A stretch of DNA of 64,000 nt, taken from positions 62,001 to 126,000 of the forward strand of contig JAGVDM010000004.1 of the NCBI GenBank assembly GCA_020058765.1, given 5' to 3'. A model generated the notes under the pieces. It did no database searches and was not told the origin of the DNA. It saw only the letters and a program-made list of their open reading frames with translations. Shown piece after piece: positions 17,524 to 25,456 of the stretch. Both the position numbers and the translations under genes were made by a program. This stretch comes from Candidatus Peribacterales bacterium (GTDB taxonomy: Bacteria; Patescibacteriota; Gracilibacteria; Peribacterales; Peribacteraceae). How positions within the stretch are numbered: position 1 is the first letter of the stretch; the number at the start of each line of letters is the position of its first letter.

Positions 17524-17610
17524 TCGGATGTTCTTTGCATGAGTAGAACCGTATTCGTTTCAGATTGCTGCACAGATTAGATTGCTATGCAGATGTGACT
17601 TGTTGCACAG

Positions 17611-17637
17611 ATGCAGCATTGGACCAATGCGCTGCAT
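17611..17637 (+). repeat. Hairpin just upstream of the RAYT gene
   Basis: ATGCAGC (17611-17617) pairs with GCTGCAT (17631-17637); inside it ATTGG (17618-17622) pairs with CCAAT (17624-17628), leaving a one-base loop and a GC bulge. A bulged hairpin beside a RAYT is typical of REP elements recognised by this enzyme class. Confidence 0.5.
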
Positions 17638-17646
17638 CATGCACCT

Positions 17647-18246
17647 ATGAAGCGTTTTCGTGGAAAATACCGCACGGATTCATTGCGTTGTCGCGGCAGG
17701 GATTATTGCCAAGGTTCTTTCCTCGTTACCATTTGCACCAAAGATCGACGTGCATGGTTTGGCGATGTGCAGAATGGTGTTGTTGGATTGAATGCGGTGG
17801 GGTGCATTGTTGCTGATGAACTGCAACGGACACGGATCATCCGTGAATCCGTAGCGGTAGACTTTTGGATTGTTATGCCCAATCACGTGCATGCAATTTT
17901 CCATTTGTATCAAAATGCAAATGTAGGGATGTATGCCGTAGAGACGTCCCGGCGGGACGTCTCTACGGGTGTTGCACAATGTATTCCATTGTGTCGGTTG
18001 CAATCGGGATCATTGGGTGCGGTTGTGAATCACATCAAATCTGCATGTACCAAACGGATACGCGCAATAGGTTTCACAAATTTTGCATGGCAAGCCGGAT
18101 ACCACGATCGAATCATTCGATCAGATGCATCATTGTATGCAATGCGGAAATACATACTGGCGAATCCACGACGATGGGGTGCAAAGATTAACCGATACGT
18201 CGCAAGATCTCGCGATCCACGAAGTCTTTCTGACGACCATACTTGA
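17647..18246 (+). mobile_element. REP-associated tyrosine transposase (RAYT, Y1/IS200-like)
   Basis: A 199-residue single-strand transposase of the TnpA-REP branch. Visible: N-terminal MKRFRGKYRTDSLR and GSFLVTICTKDRR, the HUH motif FWIVMPNHVHAIF, and the C-terminal AWQAGYHDRIIRSDASLYAM region with the catalytic Tyr, then YILANPRRW. RAYTs cut and join REP hairpins and are often domesticated, single-copy genes. Two oddities: a 29-nt palindrome lies in frame within the gene (17938-17966), and the last 59 bp overlap the convergent ATPase gene, so the C-terminal ~16 residues may be read-through of an older, shorter end. Confidence 0.9.
17938..17966. repeat. REP-like palindrome inside the RAYT gene
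   Basis: GTAGAGACGTCCCG (17938-17951), one base, then its exact reverse complement (17953-17966). In the transposase frame it reads VETSRRDVST, so the insertion left the frame open. Its size and symmetry are those of REP-like hairpins. No second copy was seen in the window. Confidence 0.75.
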
Positions 18247-20665
18247 GGCGGCTCAATTGCTTGTACGCTTCTGCAGCTTGCTCGTCTTTTGTGTAGCGCG
18301 CATCGAGCCATGGTCGCGGTACTTCTATGCTGAATGGTCGCGAGGGCTGGCCGCCCACAGAGAGCTTCATGCAGCCCTTGAATGCCTCCAGGTTCACCAA
18401 ATCTTGTTCACTGAATACCGGTGCCATTTCCTTGGCGGCAATCTCTGCATCCTGCGGACCGATCTTGTAGAACATCATGGTGCCTACGTTTCCGAAGATC
18501 GCACCCTTCAGGCTCACCGCACCCGAGAGCTTGTTGTCCTTTTCGAGCTGGTCTAAATACTGGTGCGCCAGGATGAGACCAAGGCGGTACTTACGAGCTT
18601 CAGACAAAATCGACTCGATCGAATCTGTCACGAAGTTCTGGAATTCGTCGATATAGAGGAAGAAGTCTTTGCGGTTCTCTTTGCTCTCGCGCTGGCGACG
18701 CATGGCCGCCACCTGGATCTTGTTCACCACGATCATACCCAGCAGCTGCGAGTTAATATCTCCAATCAAACCTTTACTCAGGTTCATAAGCAAAATCTTG
18801 CCGTTGTTCATACAATCGGCGATATCGAAGGCGCTCTTGGTTTGCCCCACAATGTTGCGCATGAGCGTGTTCGTGTAGAACTGACCGAACTTCGCAGCGA
18901 AGTACGGGATCATTTCCTGCTTCTCACGCGCGCCGGTGGAGGCCATCTGCTTGTCCCAGAACGATTTCACGATGGGGTTTTTCACTTTACTCACCTTGTA
19001 TTTCTGCCATTCGTCATCGGTGAAGAGCTTCACAAGGTCGGTAATTGCACCACCGTCGTCTTCGTCATCCATGAGTGTAAGACACCCGTTGCGGAAGTAG
19101 TCTTGGATGCGTGGGCCGAACACTTCATTGCCGAACATCTTCACCATCATGTTCATGGCATCCAATGCGATGAGGTCTTTCTCTTCTGCGGATTTTCCTT
19201 CGAGGAGGTTTAAGCCCATCGGTCGCTCGGTATCCGCAGGGTTAAAGTAAATCACGTCATCCGCGCGTTCACGTGGGATGTAGGGCAGTAGGTCATCAAT
19301 CAGCGAGCCGTGTGGGTCCACAATGCACACGCCGTTCCCGTTGTGGAAGTCTTGGCGCGCCATGAGCTGGATGATCGAGGATTTTCCTGTACCCGTCTGA
19401 CCAATGATGTAGAAGTGGCGGAAGCGGTCTTCGTTATTCATGAAGATCTTCTTCTTCTCACCGCGATACGTGTTCGTCCCTAGGTGCAGGCCTTCCTGCG
19501 GGATGTCCTTGGGAGCGGGGGCAATCTTGGAGCGCTGCCACTTGATGGTTTCTACCTTGTTGTACTTGATGCTCGGCAAGTGGAAGAAGCTCGCAAGCTC
19601 AGCAGTACCCAGCAGCAGCTTGGGGCTCGTGAGCGCAACGCGCAGAGGGCGGTAGGGGCTGCGGCGGATGAAATCTCGTACGATGCGATTCTTATTGGGC
19701 AATTTGAGCGTGCGGAACCCGTTGCCACGCACCGAATTGAACTGACCGAATGCTGCCAGCACGGTCTGGAGCAGTGTATTAGCACGCGATTGCGTATCTG
19801 CGGACGTTACAATACGCACCACGCAGGTGTACCCCGGTGTGCTCGCTTTTTCATCTACAGCTTTGCTGTAATCCTCCGCCATCTGGCTCACGCGTTCACC
19901 GGTGTTCTTGTCTTCATCGAATTTGATTGATGCATCATCACTCGTAAACAGATCGAAAATCGCACTCAGCCAGGTGAGGGGATTGAACAGACTGCGTGCT
20001 TTCTTCTTTGGATTGATGATGCTGCCAGCCTCCTTTTCCAGCCCGCTTTGCCACCCCGGTGTTGCAGGACGTAGTACAAACTGCACAGCGGCGCCTTCGT
20101 TCACTGCGAGCTTGGAGAACGCGTTGGTTATAGTGCTGAGCGGATCGCTCTTGAGCTGTTGATAGGTGCGGAACACCGAACGGTAGCTCTTCACCGGCAC
20201 AAGCATTTGCGCCGTGGCTACCGAATCTTCTGTGAAGATATTGTAATCCTCCACTTCATCGATCACTGCGTCTGGGTAGAGCGAGGTGATCTGCTTTTCG
20301 AACAGTGGCGCCATGGATTTGGGGCACACCACAAAGAACAGGATCTCGCCTGCGAGAGCCGCGTACTCCAATGAGAAGTGCGGCTGTCCGCGCCAGTACC
20401 GCTTGGGGTTGCTGTCGTAGATAGAGTGCAGCGACTGGTACAGGTGATCCATGATGCCGAGCACTTCTTTGAAGTCCTGCCCGGAGTATCGCTCTGCTTC
20501 TACTTCTTTATCTTCTTTGCTCTCCTTAATAGGCACTAGAATTTGCAGGAATACGAGCTCGCGCTCGCGCTGCGTGGCGGAATGTCTGCGTAGCACGCCA
20601 ATACCAGCGGCGGCGAGGGCAATGGCGCCGAGTACCAGGCCGATAGGGAGGATGAGCGTCTCCAC
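18188..20665 (-). CDS. VirD4/TraG-like type IV secretion ATPase, paralogue 1
   Basis: An 825-residue membrane-anchored ATPase. One N-terminal transmembrane helix (LILPIGLVLGAIALAAAGI), then ~380 residues of lineage-specific sequence. The ATPase core has Walker A GQTGTGKSS at ~421-429, CIVDPHGSLIDDLLPYIP, Walker B FFLYIDEFQNF at ~665-675, then a sensor-like LILAHQY. It resembles coupling proteins that move DNA or protein through type IV systems. The gene at 52345 is a close paralogue across the whole core. Follows the receiver remnant on the same strand. Confidence 0.85.
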   Translation of the reverse strand: METLILPIGLVLGAIALAAAGIGVLRRHSATQRERELVFLQILVPIKESKEDKEVEAERYSGQDFKEVLGIMDHLYQSLHSIYDSNPKRYWRGQPHFSLEYAALAGEILFFVVCPKSMAPLFEKQITSLYPDAVIDEVEDYNIFTEDSVATAQMLVPVKSYRSVFRTYQQLKSDPLSTITNAFSKLAVNEGAAVQFVLRPATPGWQSGLEKEAGSIINPKKKARSLFNPLTWLSAIFDLFTSDDASIKFDEDKNTGERVSQMAEDYSKAVDEKASTPGYTCVVRIVTSADTQSRANTLLQTVLAAFGQFNSVRGNGFRTLKLPNKNRIVRDFIRRSPYRPLRVALTSPKLLLGTAELASFFHLPSIKYNKVETIKWQRSKIAPAPKDIPQEGLHLGTNTYRGEKKKIFMNNEDRFRHFYIIGQTGTGKSSIIQLMARQDFHNGNGVCIVDPHGSLIDDLLPYIPRERADDVIYFNPADTERPMGLNLLEGKSAEEKDLIALDAMNMMVKMFGNEVFGPRIQDYFRNGCLTLMDDEDDGGAITDLVKLFTDDEWQKYKVSKVKNPIVKSFWDKQMASTGAREKQEMIPYFAAKFGQFYTNTLMRNIVGQTKSAFDIADCMNNGKILLMNLSKGLIGDINSQLLGMIVVNKIQVAAMRRQRESKENRKDFFLYIDEFQNFVTDSIESILSEARKYRLGLILAHQYLDQLEKDNKLSGAVSLKGAIFGNVGTMMFYKIGPQDAEIAAKEMAPVFSEQDLVNLEAFKGCMKLSVGGQPSRPFSIEVPRPWLDARYTKDEQAAEAYKQLSRLKYGRQKDFVDREILRRIG

Positions 20666-20763
20666 GGGCGTATCCTACCATTGTACCACGAACCGCGTTT
20701 CTGAAACAGGTGATTTAGGCGTGGCAAAGCGCTAAACACACCAAAGATCCCTTGTGTACTACA

Positions 20764-21131
20764 CTACCGAAGCAAATTCTCCACCATCGTAATCAGCGTC
20801 TTGATCGTCATTTCGCTCTTTACGAAGAAGTCATTCGCACCAAGCTCTGTGCCACGCTGGCGCGTGTTCTCGTCTGCGAGGTTCGTGAGCAGCACCACAG
20901 GGAAGCCACGGGAGTCTGGCGGATACTTCGCGAGCACGTCGAATCCGTTCACTGCTGGCATGTTGATATCCAGCACCAGCGCATCTGGTGTCTTCTGTTC
21001 AATCATGGCAATCGTCTCCGCGCCATCGGCCGCAATGCGAACATCGTACCCGCAATGGAGAACTTCTTCTTGTAGATCTCCCGGAGCACCGGGTCGTCTT
21101 CTGCAAAGAGGATGTCTGCTTTTCCAGCCAT
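20764..21131 (-). pseudogene. Stand-alone receiver (CheY-like) gene with a frameshift
   Basis: ATG 21131 opens a receiver domain (ADILFAEDDPVLREIYKKKF, with the acidic EDD). After FSIAG near 21049 the frame shifts: YDVRIAADGAETIAMIEQ continues only if one missing base is restored. The remainder is intact to 20764, including phospho-acceptor Asp in LVLDINMP and Lys in DFFVKSE. Restored length is about 122 residues, a single-domain regulator. It starts 44 nt after the tsf stop. Either a real single-base deletion or a sequencing/assembly error. A re-start at Met 21006 would lack the acidic pocket. Confidence 0.75.
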
Positions 21132-21174
21132 ACCAATCATTCTACCAGCAGAATGTGATCTTGGCTACGGGTCT

Positions 21175-21948
21175 TTACGCTACAGACATACGCACGTAGC
21201 CCGTCACCTTGGCGCTCCCAAGGTAGGCCTGCACGGTCTTGCTCGGATCCTTCACGAAGGCTTGAGTGAGCAGCGCGTTCTCTTCGCGGAACTTCTTCTC
21301 TTTACCGATCATGATCTTCTCCTGAATTTCTGGTGGCTTGCCCTCCTTTTTGAGCTGCTCCGTCCAGATCTCCTTCTCCTTGGCGACGGCCTCTGCCGTT
21401 ACTTCTTCTGGTGAAACATAGCTTGGGCCCATGGCCGTTGCGTGCATGGCTGCATCTTTTGCAGCCTCAACCGAACCGCCTTCCAGTGCTACCACCACAG
21501 CAAGCTTGCCGTTGGTGTGCACGTAGTGGCCGAGCGTGGAACCCTCCACCACCTTGAGCTCACCCAAAGTAATGTTCTCGCCAAGCTGCTGCACTGCTGC
21601 AGCAATCTTCTCTTTGATTTCATCTTCTGCTGCTTCGCCCTTGGCGAGCGCAAGCTCGGCAAGCTCTTTGCCAATCACCTGGAACGCATCGCTGCGGCTC
21701 ACGAAGTCCGTTTCGCAACGGAGCATCACCAGTGCTGCTTTTCCGCTACCCTCCGCGAGGAAGATGTACCCTTCACCCTGTGCGCGATCAGCCTTTTTTA
21801 CAACCTGAGCCTCTCCGCGCTTGCGCAGAATCTCGATGGCCTTCTCTTCGTCACCACCTGCTTCCTCCAGTGCCTTTTTGCACTCCAGGATGCTCACACC
21901 CGTGCGGGCGCGAAGTGATGCGACTGCTGCTGCGGAGATATCTGCCAT
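21175..21948 (-). CDS. tsf: Translation elongation factor Ts
   Basis: A 257-residue EF-Ts, the nucleotide-exchange factor for EF-Tu. N-terminal UBA-like domain with LRARTGVSILECKKALEEAG, and the core Tu-contact block AALVMLRCETDFVSRSDAF. The C-terminal part (GKEKKFREENALLTQAFVKD) is complete. The 24 bases 21953-21976 upstream are all pyrimidine on the coding strand, with no SD. In the usual rpsB-tsf order, 46 nt after rpsB. Confidence 0.96.
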   Translation of the reverse strand: MADISAAAVASLRARTGVSILECKKALEEAGGDEEKAIEILRKRGEAQVVKKADRAQGEGYIFLAEGSGKAALVMLRCETDFVSRSDAFQVIGKELAELALAKGEAAEDEIKEKIAAAVQQLGENITLGELKVVEGSTLGHYVHTNGKLAVVVALEGGSVEAAKDAAMHATAMGPSYVSPEEVTAEAVAKEKEIWTEQLKKEGKPPEIQEKIMIGKEKKFREENALLTQAFVKDPSKTVQAYLGSAKVTGYVRMSVA

Positions 21949-21994
21949 GATCGAGAGAGGGGAGAGAGAAAAGGGATTCTAGGGATGATCTGTA

Positions 21995-22750
21995 TTACTC
22001 GCCGGCTTCCATTTCGGCGATAGGTTCTACTGTTACTTCTTCGCCAGTCATTTTGCCACCAGGGCCTTTGCGTGGAGCAGGTCCGCCGAGTTCGTTGCGA
22101 ACAGTCTCCAATACTAGGGCGATGGACTTCACTGCGTCGTCGTTACAGGGCACCAATGCAGCGAACAGATCTGGATCGGCATTGCTATCACAAATACCAA
22201 ACACAGGGATGCGCAGTTTGCGTGCCTCGAGCACGGCCACGTGGTCGCGCACGGCATCCACTACAAACATGGCATCTGGCACACCGTTCATAGAGCTTAC
22301 GCCGGAGAGGGCGATATCCAACTTGGCAAGCTTCTTGCGCAGCTCTGTCTGCTCTTTCTTGGTGTACTTCTCCACTTCACCCGTCTTAAAGGAAGACTGG
22401 AGATCGAGGTAGTACTTGATACGCTTGCGCAGGGTGTTCCAGTTGGTGAGCAGACCTGGGATCCACTTCTTGGTCACCGTTGGCTGATTGAGCGACTTAC
22501 CGAGCTCTTCGATGAGCGCGGTGCTCTGCTGCTTGGTGCTTACAAACAGGATGGTCTTGCCCTCCTTATGCATCTTCTTGAGCTCTTCGCACATGCGGAT
22601 GAGCTTCGCGTGGGTCTGTTCCAGATCGAAAATGTGAATACCGCGGCGAACGCCGAACAGGTACTTCGCCATCTTGGGGTTCCATTTTTCGCGCTTGTGG
22701 CCAAAGTGGCACGCAGCAGCGAGCAGATCCTGAGGGGTTGGCATAGCCAT
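21995..22750 (-). CDS. rpsB: 30S ribosomal protein S2
   Basis: A 251-residue uS2. Start at ATG 22750 (MAMPTPQDLLAAACHFGHKR) or 22744. Family landmarks: HFGHKREKWNPKMAKYLFG, RRGIHIFDLEQT, TILFVSTKQQ, KKWIPGLLTNWNTLRKRI and PDAMFVVDAVRDHVAVLEAR with GICDSNADPDLF. The C-terminus ends in an acidic extension (EVTVEPIAEMEAGE). First gene of the rpsB-tsf operon, with its own promoter and structured leader. Confidence 0.96.
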   Translation of the reverse strand: MAMPTPQDLLAAACHFGHKREKWNPKMAKYLFGVRRGIHIFDLEQTHAKLIRMCEELKKMHKEGKTILFVSTKQQSTALIEELGKSLNQPTVTKKWIPGLLTNWNTLRKRIKYYLDLQSSFKTGEVEKYTKKEQTELRKKLAKLDIALSGVSSMNGVPDAMFVVDAVRDHVAVLEARKLRIPVFGICDSNADPDLFAALVPCNDDAVKSIALVLETVRNELGGPAPRKGPGGKMTGEEVTVEPIAEMEAGE

Positions 22751-22813
22751 ACAGATATGGGGGAATCCTTGGGTCACCCTCCCTGCATCATTTCGCTTCA
22801 GTTGCGGAGGATC

Positions 22814-22895
22814 CCTACCGGAGTAGGTCAGGACCGCGGCGATCAGCGGGGAGTGAAAGTGCTCAATTTATACGCATTAATATTTGAATAAACAA
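22814..22895 (-). promoter_or_regulatory. Promoter and leader hairpin of rpsB-tsf
   Basis: On the minus strand TTGTTT (22895-22890), a 17-nt spacer and TATAAA (22872-22867) form a promoter about 115 nt before rpsB. The leader holds a CCTAC-TCCG-GTAGG hairpin (22827-22814). In some bacteria S2 represses its own mRNA through the leader; whether this hairpin does so is unknown. Confidence 0.5.
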
Positions 22896-22914
22896 GAGTT
22901 TCACGCAGATTTTT

Positions 22915-23808
22915 TTACTCTTGCGGGTCAATTAGTCCGTGTTCTATAGCCTGATTGTGTTCCCAATTTATCCATGTCCATTTCAATCTATAATCGCGAA
23001 TAAGTGATGACTCTCGCCAGTGCGTTTTCCATACATGCTTGCTCAAAAGTGAAGACATTCGATTTACAAAGTATCCACTCGCAAAGCCGTATCTATTTGT
23101 TTTAGCATAATCAATGCTACCTATTACCCTAGTTCGTTCGAGATACCGATTAATTTGCTCCTCGGTCATTTTAATCGGCTCATTGATGCAATCGTGACTC
23201 ACGTAGTATTCTTTTTTGTAATTGTTATTTGCATCAGAGTAATCAATTGTAATTAGGCACAAAAGAGACGGATATAGCTTTTTAGGTGTTTCATTGAAAA
23301 CGTAATCAAGATTGGAAATTTGAGAACTCACTGGTACATATTTGTTTCTGGGCATTTCAAGCTCAGAAAAGATTCTGAGCCACACTTTTCCTCCAGTGAA
23401 CGGGTGTTGAAGTAGGTTTTTTACTTCGATGTAAATTGGATTATGGATCTCGTATTTTTTTTCAGATAATTGAAGGTAGATGTCTACCCGCATATCAATG
23501 TTAGAAATAACAGGATCAACCGAATTCACCTGAAGTGTGCTTCCGCTGTAAATTAATCGAATAGGAGATCCATAATCCAAATTGAATTTTCTTTGCTCTT
23601 CGATGACACTTCGGATGCTTAGCCAAAATGTTGCAATCGCAATCAGTACGGCAAGCGATTGTATGGCAGTACCGTTTTTGTTCAGCCAACTCCATATAAC
23701 AACTACAGATTTTTTAATGGGTGACCAAATAGCAGTGCCAAGAATCGAGATCTTTCGACGTAGCATATCAAAGGGATTGATGTTCTTGGATGATGCGGCA
23801 ATTTGCAA
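22915..23808 (-). CDS. AT-rich island gene: membrane-anchored orphan
   Basis: A 297-residue protein from TTG 23808; ATG 15 codons in is an alternative. One transmembrane segment lies at ~38-65 (IQSLAVLIAIATFWLSI), followed by a long soluble domain rich in Ile, Asn, Lys and Tyr with strand-like blocks (DYGSPIRLIYSGSTLQVNSV, GKVWLRIFSELEMPRNKYVP, CLITIDYSDANNNYKKEYYV). Base composition is clearly more AT-rich than either flank, and codon use differs, as expected for recent transfer. No mobility gene is adjacent. No family is recognised. Confidence 0.75.
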   Translation of the reverse strand: MQIAASSKNINPFDMLRRKISILGTAIWSPIKKSVVVIWSWLNKNGTAIQSLAVLIAIATFWLSIRSVIEEQRKFNLDYGSPIRLIYSGSTLQVNSVDPVISNIDMRVDIYLQLSEKKYEIHNPIYIEVKNLLQHPFTGGKVWLRIFSELEMPRNKYVPVSSQISNLDYVFNETPKKLYPSLLCLITIDYSDANNNYKKEYYVSHDCINEPIKMTEEQINRYLERTRVIGSIDYAKTNRYGFASGYFVNRMSSLLSKHVWKTHWRESSLIRDYRLKWTWINWEHNQAIEHGLIDPQE

Positions 23809-23881
23809 GCACGATTAACAAGCAGCTTACTTAATCCTCCCTTAAGCCGAGGGAAATAGAGTGCTCGCGCCGATGGCCAGT

Positions 23882-23907
23882 CCTCTGCCTTTCGGCGAGG
23901 CTTTTTT
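23882..23907 (+). terminator. Terminator-like hairpin without an upstream plus-strand gene
   Basis: CCTC-T-GCC pairs with GGC-GAGG around loop TTTC, followed by C and six T (23902-23907). No plus-strand gene ends nearby. It may be left from before the AT-rich gene arrived, or end an antisense or small RNA. The rest of 23809-24120 is AT-rich and shows no gene. Confidence 0.5.
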
Positions 23908-24120
23908 AGTTTCTTCAGTGCCTAATGGAAACGATATCCTCGTATTGCAATTGTAATCCATCACGCATTTTTTTGGCGAAATGGGTGTGTCAGCGGGTAT
24001 CCAGTTGTCTTGCCAATCGAATAACACATAATATTATTATAGCTAGTCAATAAGCGTGGTTTTCGTCTCAAATAAGACTAGACTCGATCTTTACAGACAC
24101 GCCTTCCCACACACAATTGT

Positions 24121-24660
24121 ATGAAAAATCAGGTTATAACCATCGGCATTTCCGTTGTGAGTCTGCTCACAGCCTCTCCATCGGCATTCGCGCAAACCGC
24201 GCCTACCATGAACCAACCCGATAATGGGTTCTTTGAGGGCCCCAACCCGGAGTGGTCCACGCTGCATTCTACCGATAGCCGCGGCACGGTGGAGCACCGT
24301 CAGTACCACAGAGATGCGGTACAAGAACTGTTGCAGTGGAATGCACAGCACCGTGCTGATCAGGGCACATCTGCCTACGATGGCGCGCGTCGCGCGTTCC
24401 ACCAGATGCGCAACATGGCGCACAGGCACTTCCACACCGATCCTGCACTCTTTGATGGATCGATGAATTCGGACACGGGGACGCAGACGACGGTGACCAC
24501 ACCTCGTCAGCCAACTCCCACTACGTCCACGCCAACTGCACCAGTGGATACGGTACAGGGTGATCCTGTGACTCGTACCTACGATACGCGCCCAAGCCGC
24601 CGATCGATCGTGGCGGAAGCAGACCAACGTGAAGCAGATCGCACAGCGCTGCGCGAATAA
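24121..24660 (+). CDS. Secreted Pro/Thr-rich hypothetical protein
   Basis: A 179-residue protein with signal peptide MKNQVITIGISVVSLLTASP and cleavage near SAFAQ. The mature N-terminal half is His/Gln/Arg-rich helix (EHRQYHRDAVQELLQWNAQH, FHQMRNMAHRHFH). Residues ~120-150 are a Thr/Pro linker (TTPRQPTPTTSTPTAP) like wall-spanning segments. The C-terminus is charged (SIVAEADQREADRTALRE). No known domain. Upstream of the ECF sigma gene on the same strand. Confidence 0.7.
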   Translation: MKNQVITIGISVVSLLTASPSAFAQTAPTMNQPDNGFFEGPNPEWSTLHSTDSRGTVEHRQYHRDAVQELLQWNAQHRADQGTSAYDGARRAFHQMRNMAHRHFHTDPALFDGSMNSDTGTQTTVTTPRQPTPTTSTPTAPVDTVQGDPVTRTYDTRPSRRSIVAEADQREADRTALRE

Positions 24661-24686
24661 ATGCATAAATAGAGAAAGACACATCT

Positions 24687-24720
24687 CGTGCTGCCCTTGC
24701 CTGTACGGCGGGGCAGCACG
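24687..24720. repeat. Stem-loop between the secreted protein and sigma factor genes
   Basis: CGTGCTGCCC (24687-24696) pairs exactly with GGGCAGCACG (24711-24720); inside the 14-nt loop GCC/GGC can pair again. No T-run follows, so it may be a Rho-type or processing site, or a control element for the sigma gene 64 nt downstream. Confidence 0.5.
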
Positions 24721-24783
24721 ACACACGCTCCTTTCGTTCAATTCATCCACATTCGTGGATTTTTTTCACTTCCCTCAACGCTC

Positions 24784-25365
24784 ATGACACACATCCACAC
24801 AGCAACGAACCGAAGCATTCTTACGACTGTTGTCGCGAGCACAACGCCAAAGCCAGTAGTGTTCAGTGCTATTGAGACCGTCAATTTCACGGCAACGTAT
24901 GAGCTGTATCAAAAGGATATCTACCGGTACTGCGTGTCCAAATCTCGTGACCCAGATACCGCTCAGGATCTGATGCAGGACACATTCCTGCGGTTCTTTC
25001 TGTGTGTGCATCGCGGCGTGAATATTCTGAATACGAGGGCATTCCTGTACCAGATTGCACGCAATCTGTTCATTGATCATCAGCGTAAAAAGCGCGAGTG
25101 CTCACTGGATGTATTGCAGGATGCAGGGTTTGAACCGGCTATTGATCCATGGCGTCACCTGTATAGCCAAATGGAAGTACGTAGGCTCTTTACGGCGCTG
25201 CGTAGCGAACAGAGCCCGTACGCAGAGGTGCTGCACCAGCGGTTCATGTTGGGTATGCCCCCTGCACAGATCGCCGCAATGACGAAGGAGACATCCAATA
25301 CTATTTCTGTTCGTCTGTTCCGTGGGCTCGGCCACTTGCGGGCGATCGCACGTTCCAATGCGTGA
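24784..25365 (+). CDS. ECF-type RNA polymerase sigma factor
   Basis: A 193-residue sigma70-family protein with regions 2 and 4 only. Region 2: YELYQKDIYRYCVSKSRDPD, AQDLMQDTFLRFF, then AFLYQIARNLFIDHQRKKR. Region 4 (SPYAEVLHQRFMLGMPPAQI, then AAMTKETSNTISVRLFRGLG) is the -35-binding HTH. A ~35-residue Thr-rich N-terminal extension precedes region 2. ATG 24784 follows a pyrimidine-rich stretch. No anti-sigma factor is adjacent; the secreted protein upstream or the SLH protein downstream might be targets (inference). Confidence 0.88.
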   Translation: MTHIHTATNRSILTTVVASTTPKPVVFSAIETVNFTATYELYQKDIYRYCVSKSRDPDTAQDLMQDTFLRFFLCVHRGVNILNTRAFLYQIARNLFIDHQRKKRECSLDVLQDAGFEPAIDPWRHLYSQMEVRRLFTALRSEQSPYAEVLHQRFMLGMPPAQIAAMTKETSNTISVRLFRGLGHLRAIARSNA

Positions 25366-25401
25366 TCGCATCGCGCACATGATTCTGTACTGTATTCCCA
25401 A

Positions 25402-25427
25402 AACCCCCACCTATAACGGTGGGGGTT
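25402..25427. terminator. Bidirectional terminator between sigma factor and SLH/CHRD genes
   Basis: AACCCCCACC (25402-25411) pairs with GGTGGGGGTT (25418-25427), loop TATAAC. T-rich tails lie on both sides (GTTGTT on plus, GTTTTG on minus), serving the two convergent genes. Confidence 0.8.
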
Positions 25428-25456
25428 GTTGGGAGTAGCCGCGTATGCGGCAAGTA

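Noticed and set aside
23882-23907. End of a tmRNA, RNase P or SRP RNA
   Set aside because: No conserved core of these RNAs is present in the 300 bp upstream on the plus strand; only the hairpin with T-run is supported.
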